Shown: positions 54,636 to 62,463 of the stretch, in pieces
Layout of the letters: each line of letters begins with the position of its first letter
How positions within the stretch are numbered: the first letter of the stretch is position 1
Origin: DASVDE01 sp963740065
Lineage (GTDB): Bacteria > Actinomycetota > Thermoleophilia > Solirubrobacterales > 70-9
DNA length: 64,000 nucleotides
Reading direction: 5' to 3'
Assembly: GCA_963740065.1 (NCBI GenBank)
Contig: CAVUCS010000006.1
Location: 186,001-250,000, forward strand
Translations under genes and position numbers: made by a program
The notes under the pieces: generated by a model
What the model was told of the DNA's origin: nothing
Seen by the model: the letters and a program-made list of their open reading frames with translations, nothing else
Databases searched by the model: none

Positions 54636-55946
54636 GTGGTTGTGGTTGGTGGGGGGTTCACCGGGATGTGGGCTGCCTGGCACGTGAAGGCGCTCGAGCC
54701 GGAGGCGAAGGTTGTGTTGCTGGAGGCGGGCGCCTGCGGGCATGGGCCGAGCGGGCGAAACGGCGGGTTCTGCAACGTGATGTGGTTCTCATTGCCGAAC
54801 ATGCGGGCGCGCTGGGGGGATGGGGCGGCGCTGGCCGTCGCGCGGGCGGCCGAGGAAGCGGTGAGCGGAGTCGGGGCCTTTTGCGAGGAACAGGCGGTGG
54901 ATGCCTGGTTCCGGCGCGCGGGCTACCTGCAGGTTTCCACCGCGGAGGCGCACGACGGAGTCTGGGCCGAGGCCGCCGCGGCTTGCCGTGAGCTGGGCGC
55001 GCTCGAGGCGATTCAGCCGCTCGACGCCGCGGAAGTAGCGGCCCGTTGCGCATCGCCCGCCTTCCGCGGCGGCGCCTTCTACCCGGGGGCGGCGACGGTG
55101 CAGCCGGCGCGGCTGGCGTTGGGGCTGCGGGCTCGCCTGAGGGCGAGCGGCGTGGAGATCTACGAAGGGTCGCCGGTGTTGAGCCTTGTCGATGGTCCCA
55201 ACGGAGTGCTGGCGCGCACCGCCCCCGGGGCCGTTCGCGCCGGTGCCGCCGTGCTGGCTCTCGGACCGGCCGCCAAGGCGCCGAGCGCGCCGCTGCGCAA
55301 CGCGCTCACCGTCACCTCATCTCACATCGTCCTCACCGAGCCGGTGCCGGATTTACTGGAGGAGGTCGGCTGGACCGGAGGCGAGTGCATCACCGACGCC
55401 CGCCTGCTGATCGACTACTTCCGCACCACCCCAGACGGGCGAATCCTCTTCGGCTGGGGCGGCGGAAAGATCGCGATGGGGGCGCGATTGGGAGGCCGCG
55501 CGGAAGTCGACGCCGAGACGGTAGGCCACGTCGTCGCCCACCTGCGCCACATCTTCCCCGGCCTCAACGACCGCGAGCTCACCCATGCCTGGGGAGGGCC
55601 GATCGACGCCTCCCCAACCCACCTCCCGATGGTCGTCCCGCTGCCGGGCGGGCGGGCTTTTGTCGCCGCCGGCTACACGGGTAACGGCGTCGGCCCCTCC
55701 CACATGGTCGGACGGGCGCTGGCATCCCTCGCCCTCGATCGCCGCGACGATCCTTCCCGCCTCGCTTTCGTCGATCCCTCCCCGCCCCGCGTCCCACCGG
55801 AACCCTTCCACTGGCTGGGTGGGGAGACGATCCGCCGCGCCCTGATGCGCAAGGAGGAAGCGGAACTGGAGGGGCGGCACCCAGACCCAATCAGCGCGGC
55901 GGTGGCGGACATCCCCCGACTGATCGGCTTTCACATCGGCCGCTGA
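54636..55946 (+). CDS. FAD-dependent amino acid/amine oxidoreductase (DadA/PuuB-like)
   Basis: 436 residues from GTG 54636. Dinucleotide fold VVVGGGFTGMWAAWHVKALEPEAKVVLLEAG, GHGPSGRNGGFCN (flavin loop), ALTVTSSHIVLTEPVPDLL, and the C-terminal GRAFVAAGYTGNGVGPSHMVGRALA. Resembles gamma-glutamylputrescine or D-amino acid/glycine-betaine-type oxidases. Its place after the polyamine genes supports an amine substrate. The N-terminus is one frame off from the upstream segment at 54547. The first ~40 codons are unusually rich in GTT/GGT/TTG. Confidence 0.82.
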   Translation: MVVVGGGFTGMWAAWHVKALEPEAKVVLLEAGACGHGPSGRNGGFCNVMWFSLPNMRARWGDGAALAVARAAEEAVSGVGAFCEEQAVDAWFRRAGYLQVSTAEAHDGVWAEAAAACRELGALEAIQPLDAAEVAARCASPAFRGGAFYPGAATVQPARLALGLRARLRASGVEIYEGSPVLSLVDGPNGVLARTAPGAVRAGAAVLALGPAAKAPSAPLRNALTVTSSHIVLTEPVPDLLEEVGWTGGECITDARLLIDYFRTTPDGRILFGWGGGKIAMGARLGGRAEVDAETVGHVVAHLRHIFPGLNDRELTHAWGGPIDASPTHLPMVVPLPGGRAFVAAGYTGNGVGPSHMVGRALASLALDRRDDPSRLAFVDPSPPRVPPEPFHWLGGETIRRALMRKEEAELEGRHPDPISAAVADIPRLIGFHIGR

Positions 55947-55961
55947 ACGTGGGTTTCCGGG

Positions 55962-56756
55962 TTAGCCGAGCCAGCCGGCCCGCTTTCGCATCTGAGTCAG
56001 GCGGCGGTACTCGACGATGTCCTCGCGCAGAGTGGCCGGGGCGGGAGCCGGCAGAAACCGAGCCGGCATCGGGGCCTCCGCCACCCCCTTCTCGGTAGAG
56101 GTGACGCGGTAGGCGCGGGCGCCGCGGCGGGCGGTGACCGCCGAGGGCGAAGCGGTTCCCTCCCAGAGCAAGCCGGCGTAGTCGTCGAGGCCGTAGCCGC
56201 CGGGCATTCCGTCGCCGACCGCATCGAGATAGGCGGCGCGGCGCTCGGGCTCGTTGTTGTAGTGGACGCAGAGGCTGCCGTTGAGGAGCCCCATGCCGGC
56301 GGCGGCGAGGGGTCTCCCCGAGGATTTGGTGATGCCGGCCTCAAACCAACACATCGCGCCGGCGCTCTGGCCCGCCAGGACGATGCCTTGGCGCCAAGCG
56401 ATGCCGAGCATGGCGCCGATGTCATGCGCCTCCCAGACCGCGAGCAGGTTGACGAGGCTGCCGCCGCCGACGTAGACGAGGTCCTGTTCGAGCAGGTGAT
56501 CGCGCAACGCCATCGGTCGCCGTCCGAGCCGGAAGAGGGAGAGGTCAGATGGATCGCAGGCGCGCTCGCCGAAGGCCGAGTAGAAGCGCGCGATCTGCTC
56601 GGAGGTATCGCCGCTGGCCGTCGGCAGGAGACAGATCCGCGGCCGCCGCCCGGCTCGTTCAGTCGCCAGCTTCAGCAGCAACTCGCAGACCGCGCGGTCG
56701 GGCGGACGCGCGGTGAAGTCGTGCCCGCCGAGAGCGAGGATGCGCGGAATCGTCAC
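55962..56756 (-). CDS. Peptidase E-like serine peptidase (S51), paralogue 2
   Basis: 264 residues from GTG 56756, overlapping the previous paralogue's stop by 4 nt. ILALGGHDFTARP, RICLLPTASGDTSEQIARFYSAF, VYVGGGSLVNLLAVWEA, and the nucleophile elbow VLAGQSAGAMCWFE (Ser), followed by LLNGSLCVHYNNEPERR with His. Peptidase E enzymes cleave Asp-X dipeptides or cyanophycin-type beta-aspartyl products. Tandem duplication with the next gene. Confidence 0.88.
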   Translation of the reverse strand: MTIPRILALGGHDFTARPPDRAVCELLLKLATERAGRRPRICLLPTASGDTSEQIARFYSAFGERACDPSDLSLFRLGRRPMALRDHLLEQDLVYVGGGSLVNLLAVWEAHDIGAMLGIAWRQGIVLAGQSAGAMCWFEAGITKSSGRPLAAAGMGLLNGSLCVHYNNEPERRAAYLDAVGDGMPGGYGLDDYAGLLWEGTASPSAVTARRGARAYRVTSTEKGVAEAPMPARFLPAPAPATLREDIVEYRRLTQMRKRAGWLG

Positions 56757-57523
56757 GCCGCTACCGCTGTGGAAACCGCTTCGGGCAGCGGGAAGGCGAC
56801 GTTGGCGGCGGCAGGATCGCCCAGGTAGGTCGTGGCAAGGCGCATCTCCACCACCCGCTCGCCCATCGCGTCGAGCCGGTAGCCGCGAGCGTTCGGCCGC
56901 GAGGCGATCACCCGGCGCAGCTCCTCGCCGACGAAGTGCAGCGCCGCGCCATCCTCGGCGGCGTAGCCGGGGCGCATGCCGGCGCGAAGGAAGTCGCCGT
57001 AGGCGCGACGGCGTCTGGAGTTCATCTCGTAGTGAACGCAATTGCTGAATGGCAGGAGGCCCAACCCCTCCACCCGCCGCGGCTCGCCGTGGAATCCGGT
57101 GACCGCTTCGGCGAACCAGCAGAGCGAGCCGGCGGATAGGCCGCAGAGGACGACGCCGGCCTCCCAGGCCTCGCGCAAGATCTCGTCAATTCCGTGCGCC
57201 CGCCACACCCCGAGCAAGCTGAGGACACTGCCACCGCCGACGTAGATCAGGTCCTGGGAGAGGAGATGGGCGCGCAGGTCGGCCGGCCCCTGCTCGCGCC
57301 GGAAGAGTGAGATATGGCTCGCCTCGCAACGATCGGCCGGGAAGGCTCGGTAGAAGCGGACGATGTAGTGGTCGGCATCGCCGCTGGCGGAAGGAAGGAA
57401 GCAGACGCGCGGGCGGACCGCGTCGGCGAGGCCGAGCACGTAGTCGTCGAGCAGCGGGTTGCCGGATTCCATCGAGAATCCGCCCCCGCCAAAGGCGACG
57501 ATCTGGCGAGTGAGGTTTCCCAT
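56753..57523 (-). CDS. Peptidase E-like serine peptidase (S51), paralogue 1
   Basis: 256 residues from ATG 57523. IVAFGGGGFSMESGNPLLDDYVLGLADAVRPRVCFLPSASGDADHYIVRFYRAFP, IYVGGGSVLSLLGVWRAHG, LCGLSAGSLCWFAEAV (Ser nucleophile), LLPFSNCVHYEMNSRRR. First of two overlapping paralogues. The upstream region shares ACCTTGTACA with the polyamine promoter region, hinting at common control. Confidence 0.88.
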   Translation of the reverse strand: MGNLTRQIVAFGGGGFSMESGNPLLDDYVLGLADAVRPRVCFLPSASGDADHYIVRFYRAFPADRCEASHISLFRREQGPADLRAHLLSQDLIYVGGGSVLSLLGVWRAHGIDEILREAWEAGVVLCGLSAGSLCWFAEAVTGFHGEPRRVEGLGLLPFSNCVHYEMNSRRRRAYGDFLRAGMRPGYAAEDGAALHFVGEELRRVIASRPNARGYRLDAMGERVVEMRLATTYLGDPAAANVAFPLPEAVSTAVAA

Positions 57524-57622
57524 CGCCAAATGGTGGGGCCAAACACCCGCGGCGACCTTGTACAGCGGTCCGAAGTTATTGGTACGCCAACCGCCCGCGT
57601 GTACAGTGCGAGCGTCGCTCGC

Positions 57623-58240
57623 CTAGGCGCCGTTGTTGTCGGCGTGCGCCCGGTGGTAATGCATGATCGCCAGCTCGGTGCGATGCGAATCGCGCTCCTC
57701 GGGCGGCAACTTGGCGAGCCGGTTCAGCGATTCGGCCTGCAGCTCCAAGGAGCGCTCCAGGGTGAGGCGGAGTTGCTCGACCATATCGGCGTAAGCCTCC
57801 TCGTCAAGCTCGAGGTGCGTCCAGCTGACATGGTTCTCCGGATCGTCGAGACCTCCGTCTCTCGCCGCCTCGGCCAGGTGGCTCCAGACCGACTGCAGGG
57901 TGTCGTCGAAGAGAGCGCGACGGGCAGAAGCAGGCAGGTTTACCCAGCTCTCATCGTCGAAATAGGGCCGTACCTGAGCTCGGTAGAAGTGCTCGACCGC
58001 ACCGCGCACCGGCGCGGTTTTAACCAGCTCGATCGCCTCGCACTCAGAGAGGATCTTGACGTGGTAGCTGACGTTGCCGAGCGGCTCTCCCAACTCCTTG
58101 GACAGCTCACTCGGACTGGCCACCCTGGTGTTGAGGGCGATCAGGATCCGCTGACGCAGCGGATGGCCTAGCGCCTTGATCAGGCGGGGCTCGACGCCGA
58201 CGCGATTGCCGGCAGGGGCTTGGGTCTGGGTCGGGCTCAT
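57623..58240 (-). CDS. ArsR-type winged-helix regulator coupled to an ECF sigma factor
   Basis: 205 residues. N-terminal HTH: VEPRLIKALGHPLRQRILIALNTRVASPSELSKELGEPLGNVSYHVKILSECEAIELVKTAPVRGAVEHFYRA. C-terminal half helical and acidic (VSWTHLELDEEAYADMVEQLRLTLERSLELQAE). No metal-ligand cysteines. The start overlaps the sigma factor stop by 4 nt. In this position an anti-sigma factor is usual; a soluble wHTH protein there is unusual. Confidence 0.8.
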   Translation of the reverse strand: MSPTQTQAPAGNRVGVEPRLIKALGHPLRQRILIALNTRVASPSELSKELGEPLGNVSYHVKILSECEAIELVKTAPVRGAVEHFYRAQVRPYFDDESWVNLPASARRALFDDTLQSVWSHLAEAARDGGLDDPENHVSWTHLELDEEAYADMVEQLRLTLERSLELQAESLNRLAKLPPEERDSHRTELAIMHYHRAHADNNGA

Positions 58241-58680
58241 GGAGTCCCGAGGGCTCGACGAAGTTTGTCGCGCGCCCGGTGCAACCGAACCTTAACCGTT
58301 CCTTCGGGGATCTCCAACAACTGAGCGATGGCAGCCTGGGTCAAATCGTCGCTGTAGCGCAACATCAGCAGCCGGCGTTCGCGCTTGTCGAGGCGCGCGA
58401 GTGCAGCGTGGAGGTCTGCGCGCTCAACCGTGGCCACGACCCTCTCGTCGTCGGCACCATCCTGCGTCTCGATTGTGGCGATCGGCACCGGGCGGACCCG
58501 GGAGCGCTGGCGAAAAGCCTCGTTGCGAACGATCGTCGCCAGCCATTCGTTGCGCCGCTGACTCTCTCGCAGAGTCGACTTGCGACGCCAGGCCCGGAGT
58601 AGGGCGTCCTGGGCGATGTCCTCGGCCTCGCTCGGGCTGCTGGCGTAGCGATAGGCGACCCGGAGGCAGACCCTATGCAC
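58237..58680 (-). CDS. ECF sigma factor, short N-terminus
   Basis: 147 residues from ATG 58680. Region 2: VAYRYASSPSEAEDIAQDALLRAWRRKSTLRESQRRNEWLATIVRNEAFRQR. Region 4: LDKRERRLLMLRYSDDLTQAAIAQLLEIPEGTVKVRLHRARDKLRRAL. About 20 residues shorter at the N-terminus than usual (sigma 2.1 incomplete). Coupled to the ArsR-type gene; divergent from the methyltransferase across 138 nt. Confidence 0.85.
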   Translation of the reverse strand: MHRVCLRVAYRYASSPSEAEDIAQDALLRAWRRKSTLRESQRRNEWLATIVRNEAFRQRSRVRPVPIATIETQDGADDERVVATVERADLHAALARLDKRERRLLMLRYSDDLTQAAIAQLLEIPEGTVKVRLHRARDKLRRALGTP

Positions 58681-58818
58681 TTCCCCCCACTCCCAACCAT
58701 CGCCGGCATCGCGGCCGCTGGCTGGTGGAGTGTCGATTTTTCGAAGGTACTAAGCCAAAAACAGACTGTTGGACTTGATCGCTGAAACTTTTTCGACTAG
58801 TCAGAAGGTCTACAAGAT

Positions 58819-59646
58819 GTGGAAGCTACCGCCCCCGCTACGCAAGGACCGCAATGGGCCGAGCTCGCTTACGAAGCGATTGCTCCCGTCTACGACGACT
58901 TCACCGCCCAGAACGACTACGAGCTGTGGCTGGGAAGACTGCTGCCCCATCTTGAGCGCCATGGGCTGAGAGGGAAGCGGCTGCTCGATGTCGGCTGCGG
59001 GACGGGCAAGAGCTTCCTGCCGATGTTGCGGCGGAGCTGGAAGGTCACCGCCTGCGACATCTCCGCTTCGATGGTGGAAGTCGCCCGCAAGAAGGTAGGC
59101 GAGGCTCCGCGGCTTTCGGTCGCCGACATGCGTGAGCTACCCCGCTTCGGTGAATTCGACCTGGTTTGGTCGCTCGACGACGCGGTCAACTACCTGCTCA
59201 GCATCGAGGAGCTGGCGCGGGCGCTGGCGGGGATGCGGAACAACCTGGCGCCGGACGGGCTGTTGATGTTCGACCTCAACACGCTGCAGAGCTACCGAAC
59301 CTTCTTCGCCGGGTCGGAAGTGCGCGAGGGAGCCGGGGGGCGGCAACTTGTCTGGCGGGGAAGGGCATCGGCGGACACCCAGCCGGGCGCCATATCCGAG
59401 GCGAGCTTCGAAGTTCTCGGGCCCAATGGCACACCGGAGATCGAGCCCGAGTTGCACCGGCAACGGCACTTCCCGGAAAAGGACGTGCGGGCGGCCCTGG
59501 AGCGCGCCGGCCTCGATTGCCTCGACGTATTCGGCCATGGATACGACGTGGTGCTGGAGCAGCCGGTCGAGGAGCTCCGCCACTCGAAGGCCGTCTACAT
59601 CGCGCGCTTGCCAAGAACGTCGAGCGGAAGAGGAGGTGAGCGATGA
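58819..59646 (+). CDS. Class I SAM-dependent methyltransferase
   Basis: 275 residues, GTG start. LLDVGCGTGKSFLPMLRR (motif I), VTACDISASMVEVARKK (acidic ribose-binding Asp), FDLVWSLDDAVNYLLSIEEL, LAPDGLLMFDLNTLQSYRTFF. A helical N-terminal lid (LAYEAIAPVYDDFTAQNDYELWL) is typical of small-molecule methyltransferases. Substrate unknown. A 20-codon ORF overlaps the stop (ATGA) and the acyltransferase follows. Confidence 0.85.
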   Translation: MEATAPATQGPQWAELAYEAIAPVYDDFTAQNDYELWLGRLLPHLERHGLRGKRLLDVGCGTGKSFLPMLRRSWKVTACDISASMVEVARKKVGEAPRLSVADMRELPRFGEFDLVWSLDDAVNYLLSIEELARALAGMRNNLAPDGLLMFDLNTLQSYRTFFAGSEVREGAGGRQLVWRGRASADTQPGAISEASFEVLGPNGTPEIEPELHRQRHFPEKDVRAALERAGLDCLDVFGHGYDVVLEQPVEELRHSKAVYIARLPRTSSGRGGER

Positions 59647-59705
59647 AGATTCAAAAGATGGACCAGCGGCTGATTCCGGCCGTGCAGATCCAAAAGCAAG
59701 GGTAA
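59643..59705 (+). CDS. 20-residue microprotein ORF between methyltransferase and acyltransferase
   Basis: ATG 59643 overlaps the methyltransferase stop by 4 nt and is preceded by AGAGGAGGTGAG, one of the strongest ribosome sites in the window. The product is MKIQKMDQRLIPAVQIQKQG: basic, Gln-rich and without Cys, Ser or Thr. Too short for standard callers. It could be a translational-coupling leader, a peptide substrate of the neighbouring methyltransferase, or noise; the ribosome site argues it is translated. Confidence 0.5.
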   Translation: MKIQKMDQRLIPAVQIQKQG

Positions 59706-59717
59706 AGTCGCAGAACA

Positions 59718-61679
59718 GTGCCTGAGCCGATCGGGCGAAACCAGCGCTACATGCCCGGGCTCGATGGTCTGCGGGCGATCGCCGTGCTGGCGGTGGTCGC
59801 CTACCACCTGGGTTTTGGGTGGGCACCGGGGGGCTTGCTCGGCGTCGGGGTGTTCTTCACCCTCAGCGGTTATCTGATCACCGACATCCTGCTGGCGCAG
59901 GTCGCGCGGCGCGGCGGAATTCGCCTCGGCCGCTTCTGGCTCGCTCGCGCCCGGCGCCTGTTGCCCGCCCTCTTTCTGATGCTGATCGTGGTGATCGCCT
60001 GGGTGACCCTCTTCGGGCCGCGCCAGCCGCCGCAGTTCCGCGACGCTGTCGTCGCCGCCGCCCTCTACTTCAGCAACTGGTGGCTGATCTTCGAGCAGGT
60101 TTCCTACTTCGTCGACTTCGGCCCCGCCTCGCCGCTCAACCACCTCTGGTCCCTGGCGGTGGAGGAGCAGTTCTACATCGTCTGGCCGCTGATCCTGCTG
60201 GTCGGCCTTCGCTTCATCCCCGAGAGGCCGCTGCCCTCCGGGATACGACCCCGCCTTGCCGGCGCGACGGCGGCTCTCGCCCTGGCGTCGGCGATCACGA
60301 TGGCGGTCCTCTACAAGCCGAGCCTCGACCCCTCGCGCGTGTACTACGGGACCGATACCCGGGCCTGCGAGCTTCTGGTCGGAGCGGCGCTGGCGATGAT
60401 CTGGCCCAGCCGAAAGCTGAAGGCAAACGTGGCTCCGAACGCGCGCCGGCTACTGGACGGGTTGGGGATCGCCGGGCTGCTCGTGATCGCGCTGATGGTC
60501 TGGAGAACTGGCCGCTTCGACTCCTTCCTCTACCGGGGCGGGTTCCTGGTGCTGGCGCTGGCGACGGCATTGGTCATCGTCGCTCTGGCCCACCCGGCCT
60601 GCAGGCTTGGGCCGGTGCTCGGCTGGGGCGCGCTGCGCTGGGTCGGGGTGCGCTCCTACGGGATCTACCTCTGGCACTTCCCGATCATCGTCCTCACCAC
60701 TCCCGCCGGCGAGCAGGGGACCAACCTCCTGCGCGACGCGCTGCAGGTGGCGGCGATCCTCGCGGTGGCGGCGCTCTCCTGGCGCTACGTAGAGGAGCCG
60801 GTCCGCCACGGCGCGCTGGGACGCCTGTGGAAGCGGGCCCGAGCCGGGGAGCTGCACCCGCGCACGATGCCTCAGTACGGCTGGGCGGCCGGCGGCGGCG
60901 CGTTGGCCGTCGTATTCGTGGCCGCCGCGGGCATGGCCGGGGTCGGCCAGGGAAAGGCGAGCGACTTCGCCTACCTCAGCGGAGCGAGCAGATCTTTCAC
61001 GGTGAACGCGCGCCAGGCGAGCGAGGTGTCGGTGGCGGCGGCGCGGTTGGGGGCGGCGACGGCCTCCTGCGACGCCGTGATCCACATCGGCGACTCCACC
61101 TCGGAGGGGCTGACGTCCTCCAACTACCTGCCCGACCCGCAGCAGCGCATCGACGCCCAGTACGCCCGCGTCGGCGCTTCGGTCCAACACTTCGAGATCT
61201 CCGGCGCGCGGTCGATTGTCGAAACCTACGAAGGGCAGCCGAACGCCTACGACGTTGCGCAGGCGTGGAAGAACGACGGCTACCGGGGCTGCTGGGTCCT
61301 CGCCCTCGGAACCAATGACTCGGCCAACGCCTACATCGCCCCGGAGACCGACGCCGCCGACCGGATCGACCGGATGATGTCGGCGATCGGCGAGGCCGAC
61401 CCGGTCCTCTGGGTCAACGTCCGCTCCCTGGAGACGAGAGGCCCCTACGCCAACGAGAACATGCGCCTCTGGAACAGAGCCCTATTCAAAGCCTGCGCCC
61501 GCTACCCCAACATGCGCATCTTCAACTGGGCCGCCATCGTCAAGGACAACTGGTTCATCGACGACGGCATCCACTTCACCACCCCCGGCTACGCCGCCCG
61601 CAGCCGGATGATCGCCACCGCCCTGACCAGAGCGTTCCCGGCGACCGGCGATCCATCGAAGTCCTGCCTGGTGCGCTGA
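59718..61679 (+). CDS. OafA/YrhL-type membrane acyltransferase with SGNH-like C-domain
   Basis: 653 residues, GTG start. Acyltransferase-3 domain with about ten helices: YMPGLDGLRAIAVLAVVAYHLGFG, GGLLGVGVFFTLSGYLITDILL, RFWLARARRLLPALFL, HLWSLAVEEQFYIVWPL, SYGIYLWHFPIIVL, LSWRYVEEPVRHG. After a further helix the extracellular domain has IHIGDSTSEG (block I Ser), LALGTND (block III Asn) and IDDGIHFTTPG (Asp-x-x-His). O-acetylates or transfers acyl groups to surface polysaccharide, as OafA does. Confidence 0.92.
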   Translation: MPEPIGRNQRYMPGLDGLRAIAVLAVVAYHLGFGWAPGGLLGVGVFFTLSGYLITDILLAQVARRGGIRLGRFWLARARRLLPALFLMLIVVIAWVTLFGPRQPPQFRDAVVAAALYFSNWWLIFEQVSYFVDFGPASPLNHLWSLAVEEQFYIVWPLILLVGLRFIPERPLPSGIRPRLAGATAALALASAITMAVLYKPSLDPSRVYYGTDTRACELLVGAALAMIWPSRKLKANVAPNARRLLDGLGIAGLLVIALMVWRTGRFDSFLYRGGFLVLALATALVIVALAHPACRLGPVLGWGALRWVGVRSYGIYLWHFPIIVLTTPAGEQGTNLLRDALQVAAILAVAALSWRYVEEPVRHGALGRLWKRARAGELHPRTMPQYGWAAGGGALAVVFVAAAGMAGVGQGKASDFAYLSGASRSFTVNARQASEVSVAAARLGAATASCDAVIHIGDSTSEGLTSSNYLPDPQQRIDAQYARVGASVQHFEISGARSIVETYEGQPNAYDVAQAWKNDGYRGCWVLALGTNDSANAYIAPETDAADRIDRMMSAIGEADPVLWVNVRSLETRGPYANENMRLWNRALFKACARYPNMRIFNWAAIVKDNWFIDDGIHFTTPGYAARSRMIATALTRAFPATGDPSKSCLVR

Positions 61680-61729
61680 ACATCCCGCGCGACACCACTT
61701 CGAGCGGGAGCGACGGGACTCAACCACAG

Positions 61730-61920
61730 AAGAAAACGGGGGTGCGAGCGCGGCGCTTTCACGACCTCAAACATACCTTCGGCAGCCTGGCGATCCAGCA
61801 GTTCGACCTGGCGGCCGTCAAGTAGATGATGGGCCACTCCAAGCTGAGCACGACCGAGCGGTACCTGCGCTCGAAGCCCCGTACCGACGACGTGGCGAGG
61901 TTGACGAAACGCCTTCGTTA
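61730..61920 (+). pseudogene. Remnant of a tyrosine recombinase (integrase) catalytic domain
   Basis: One frame reads VRARRFHDLKHTFGSLAIQQFDLAAVK, stop, MMGHSKLSTTERYLRSKPRTDDVARL. HDLKHTF is the HxxR/H box (with Lys in place of Arg), MMGH the conserved histidine box, and the Tyr in TERYL the nucleophile of phage/ICE integrases. A TAG interrupts it where the family has a Gln/Glu-Trp. The N-terminal two-thirds are missing. Marks the edge of a former mobile element next to the CBASS-like operon. Confidence 0.75.
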
Positions 61921-62463
61921 CCGCAGACGTCGCTTATGTGCGCGCCGTAGCTTCTTCCGCCGCGGAAGTGTCGCCTGAGCCAGGGACCCTTCGAATGCTT
62001 CGAGCTCTTCGCGAAAGCCCTTCAACCGCTGAAACACGTCGGCCATATTCATTTCGACATCGGTCTTGATCACCGGCTCCTTCCACGCCTGGTGCGCCTC
62101 AGCACCGGCAGTCTTTCTCGCCACACCGATCAATTGGTCGTAGGCATCGGATACCACCCGATCGCCATCCGCGGCCAAAAGCACCTGGCATGTCGCCAAC
62201 TCTGCCTGTACCTGCGAAAAAGCATCAGAGAGTCGAATTCGCTCGCTGCTTCGGTGCTCATCCTCGCAGCGCCGACGCCTGATCCGGAACGGCATCTCGC
62301 CATAGGCGATTACTACAGCTAAAGCCCGACCGTGAAGATTTCGCCGACGCTGGCGCTCGGTCCGGTCGCCATTGATCCACAAACCGATCAGGACACCGAT
62401 CAGCCCCAGCACTGCACCGATTGCGGTGCCCTCCGCTGGACTGATCTCCATGATCGCGATCAT
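61918..62463 (-). CDS. Single-TM protein, candidate effector of the CBASS-like operon
   Basis: 181 residues from ATG 62463 (4-nt overlap with the E2-like gene). One membrane helix, TAIGAVLGLIGVLIGLWI (about 13-30), then a basic stretch (NGDRTERQRRRN) and a helical cytosolic domain (GEMPFRIRRRRCEDEHRSSERIRLSDAFSQVQAELATCQVLL ... DVEMNMADVFQRLKGFREELEAFEG), ending in a very basic tail. No enzymatic motif seen. Third gene of a coupled operon, where CBASS loci usually carry a membrane-disrupting effector. Role inferred from position. Confidence 0.6.
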   Translation of the reverse strand: MIAIMEISPAEGTAIGAVLGLIGVLIGLWINGDRTERQRRRNLHGRALAVVIAYGEMPFRIRRRRCEDEHRSSERIRLSDAFSQVQAELATCQVLLAADGDRVVSDAYDQLIGVARKTAGAEAHQAWKEPVIKTDVEMNMADVFQRLKGFREELEAFEGSLAQATLPRRKKLRRAHKRRLR

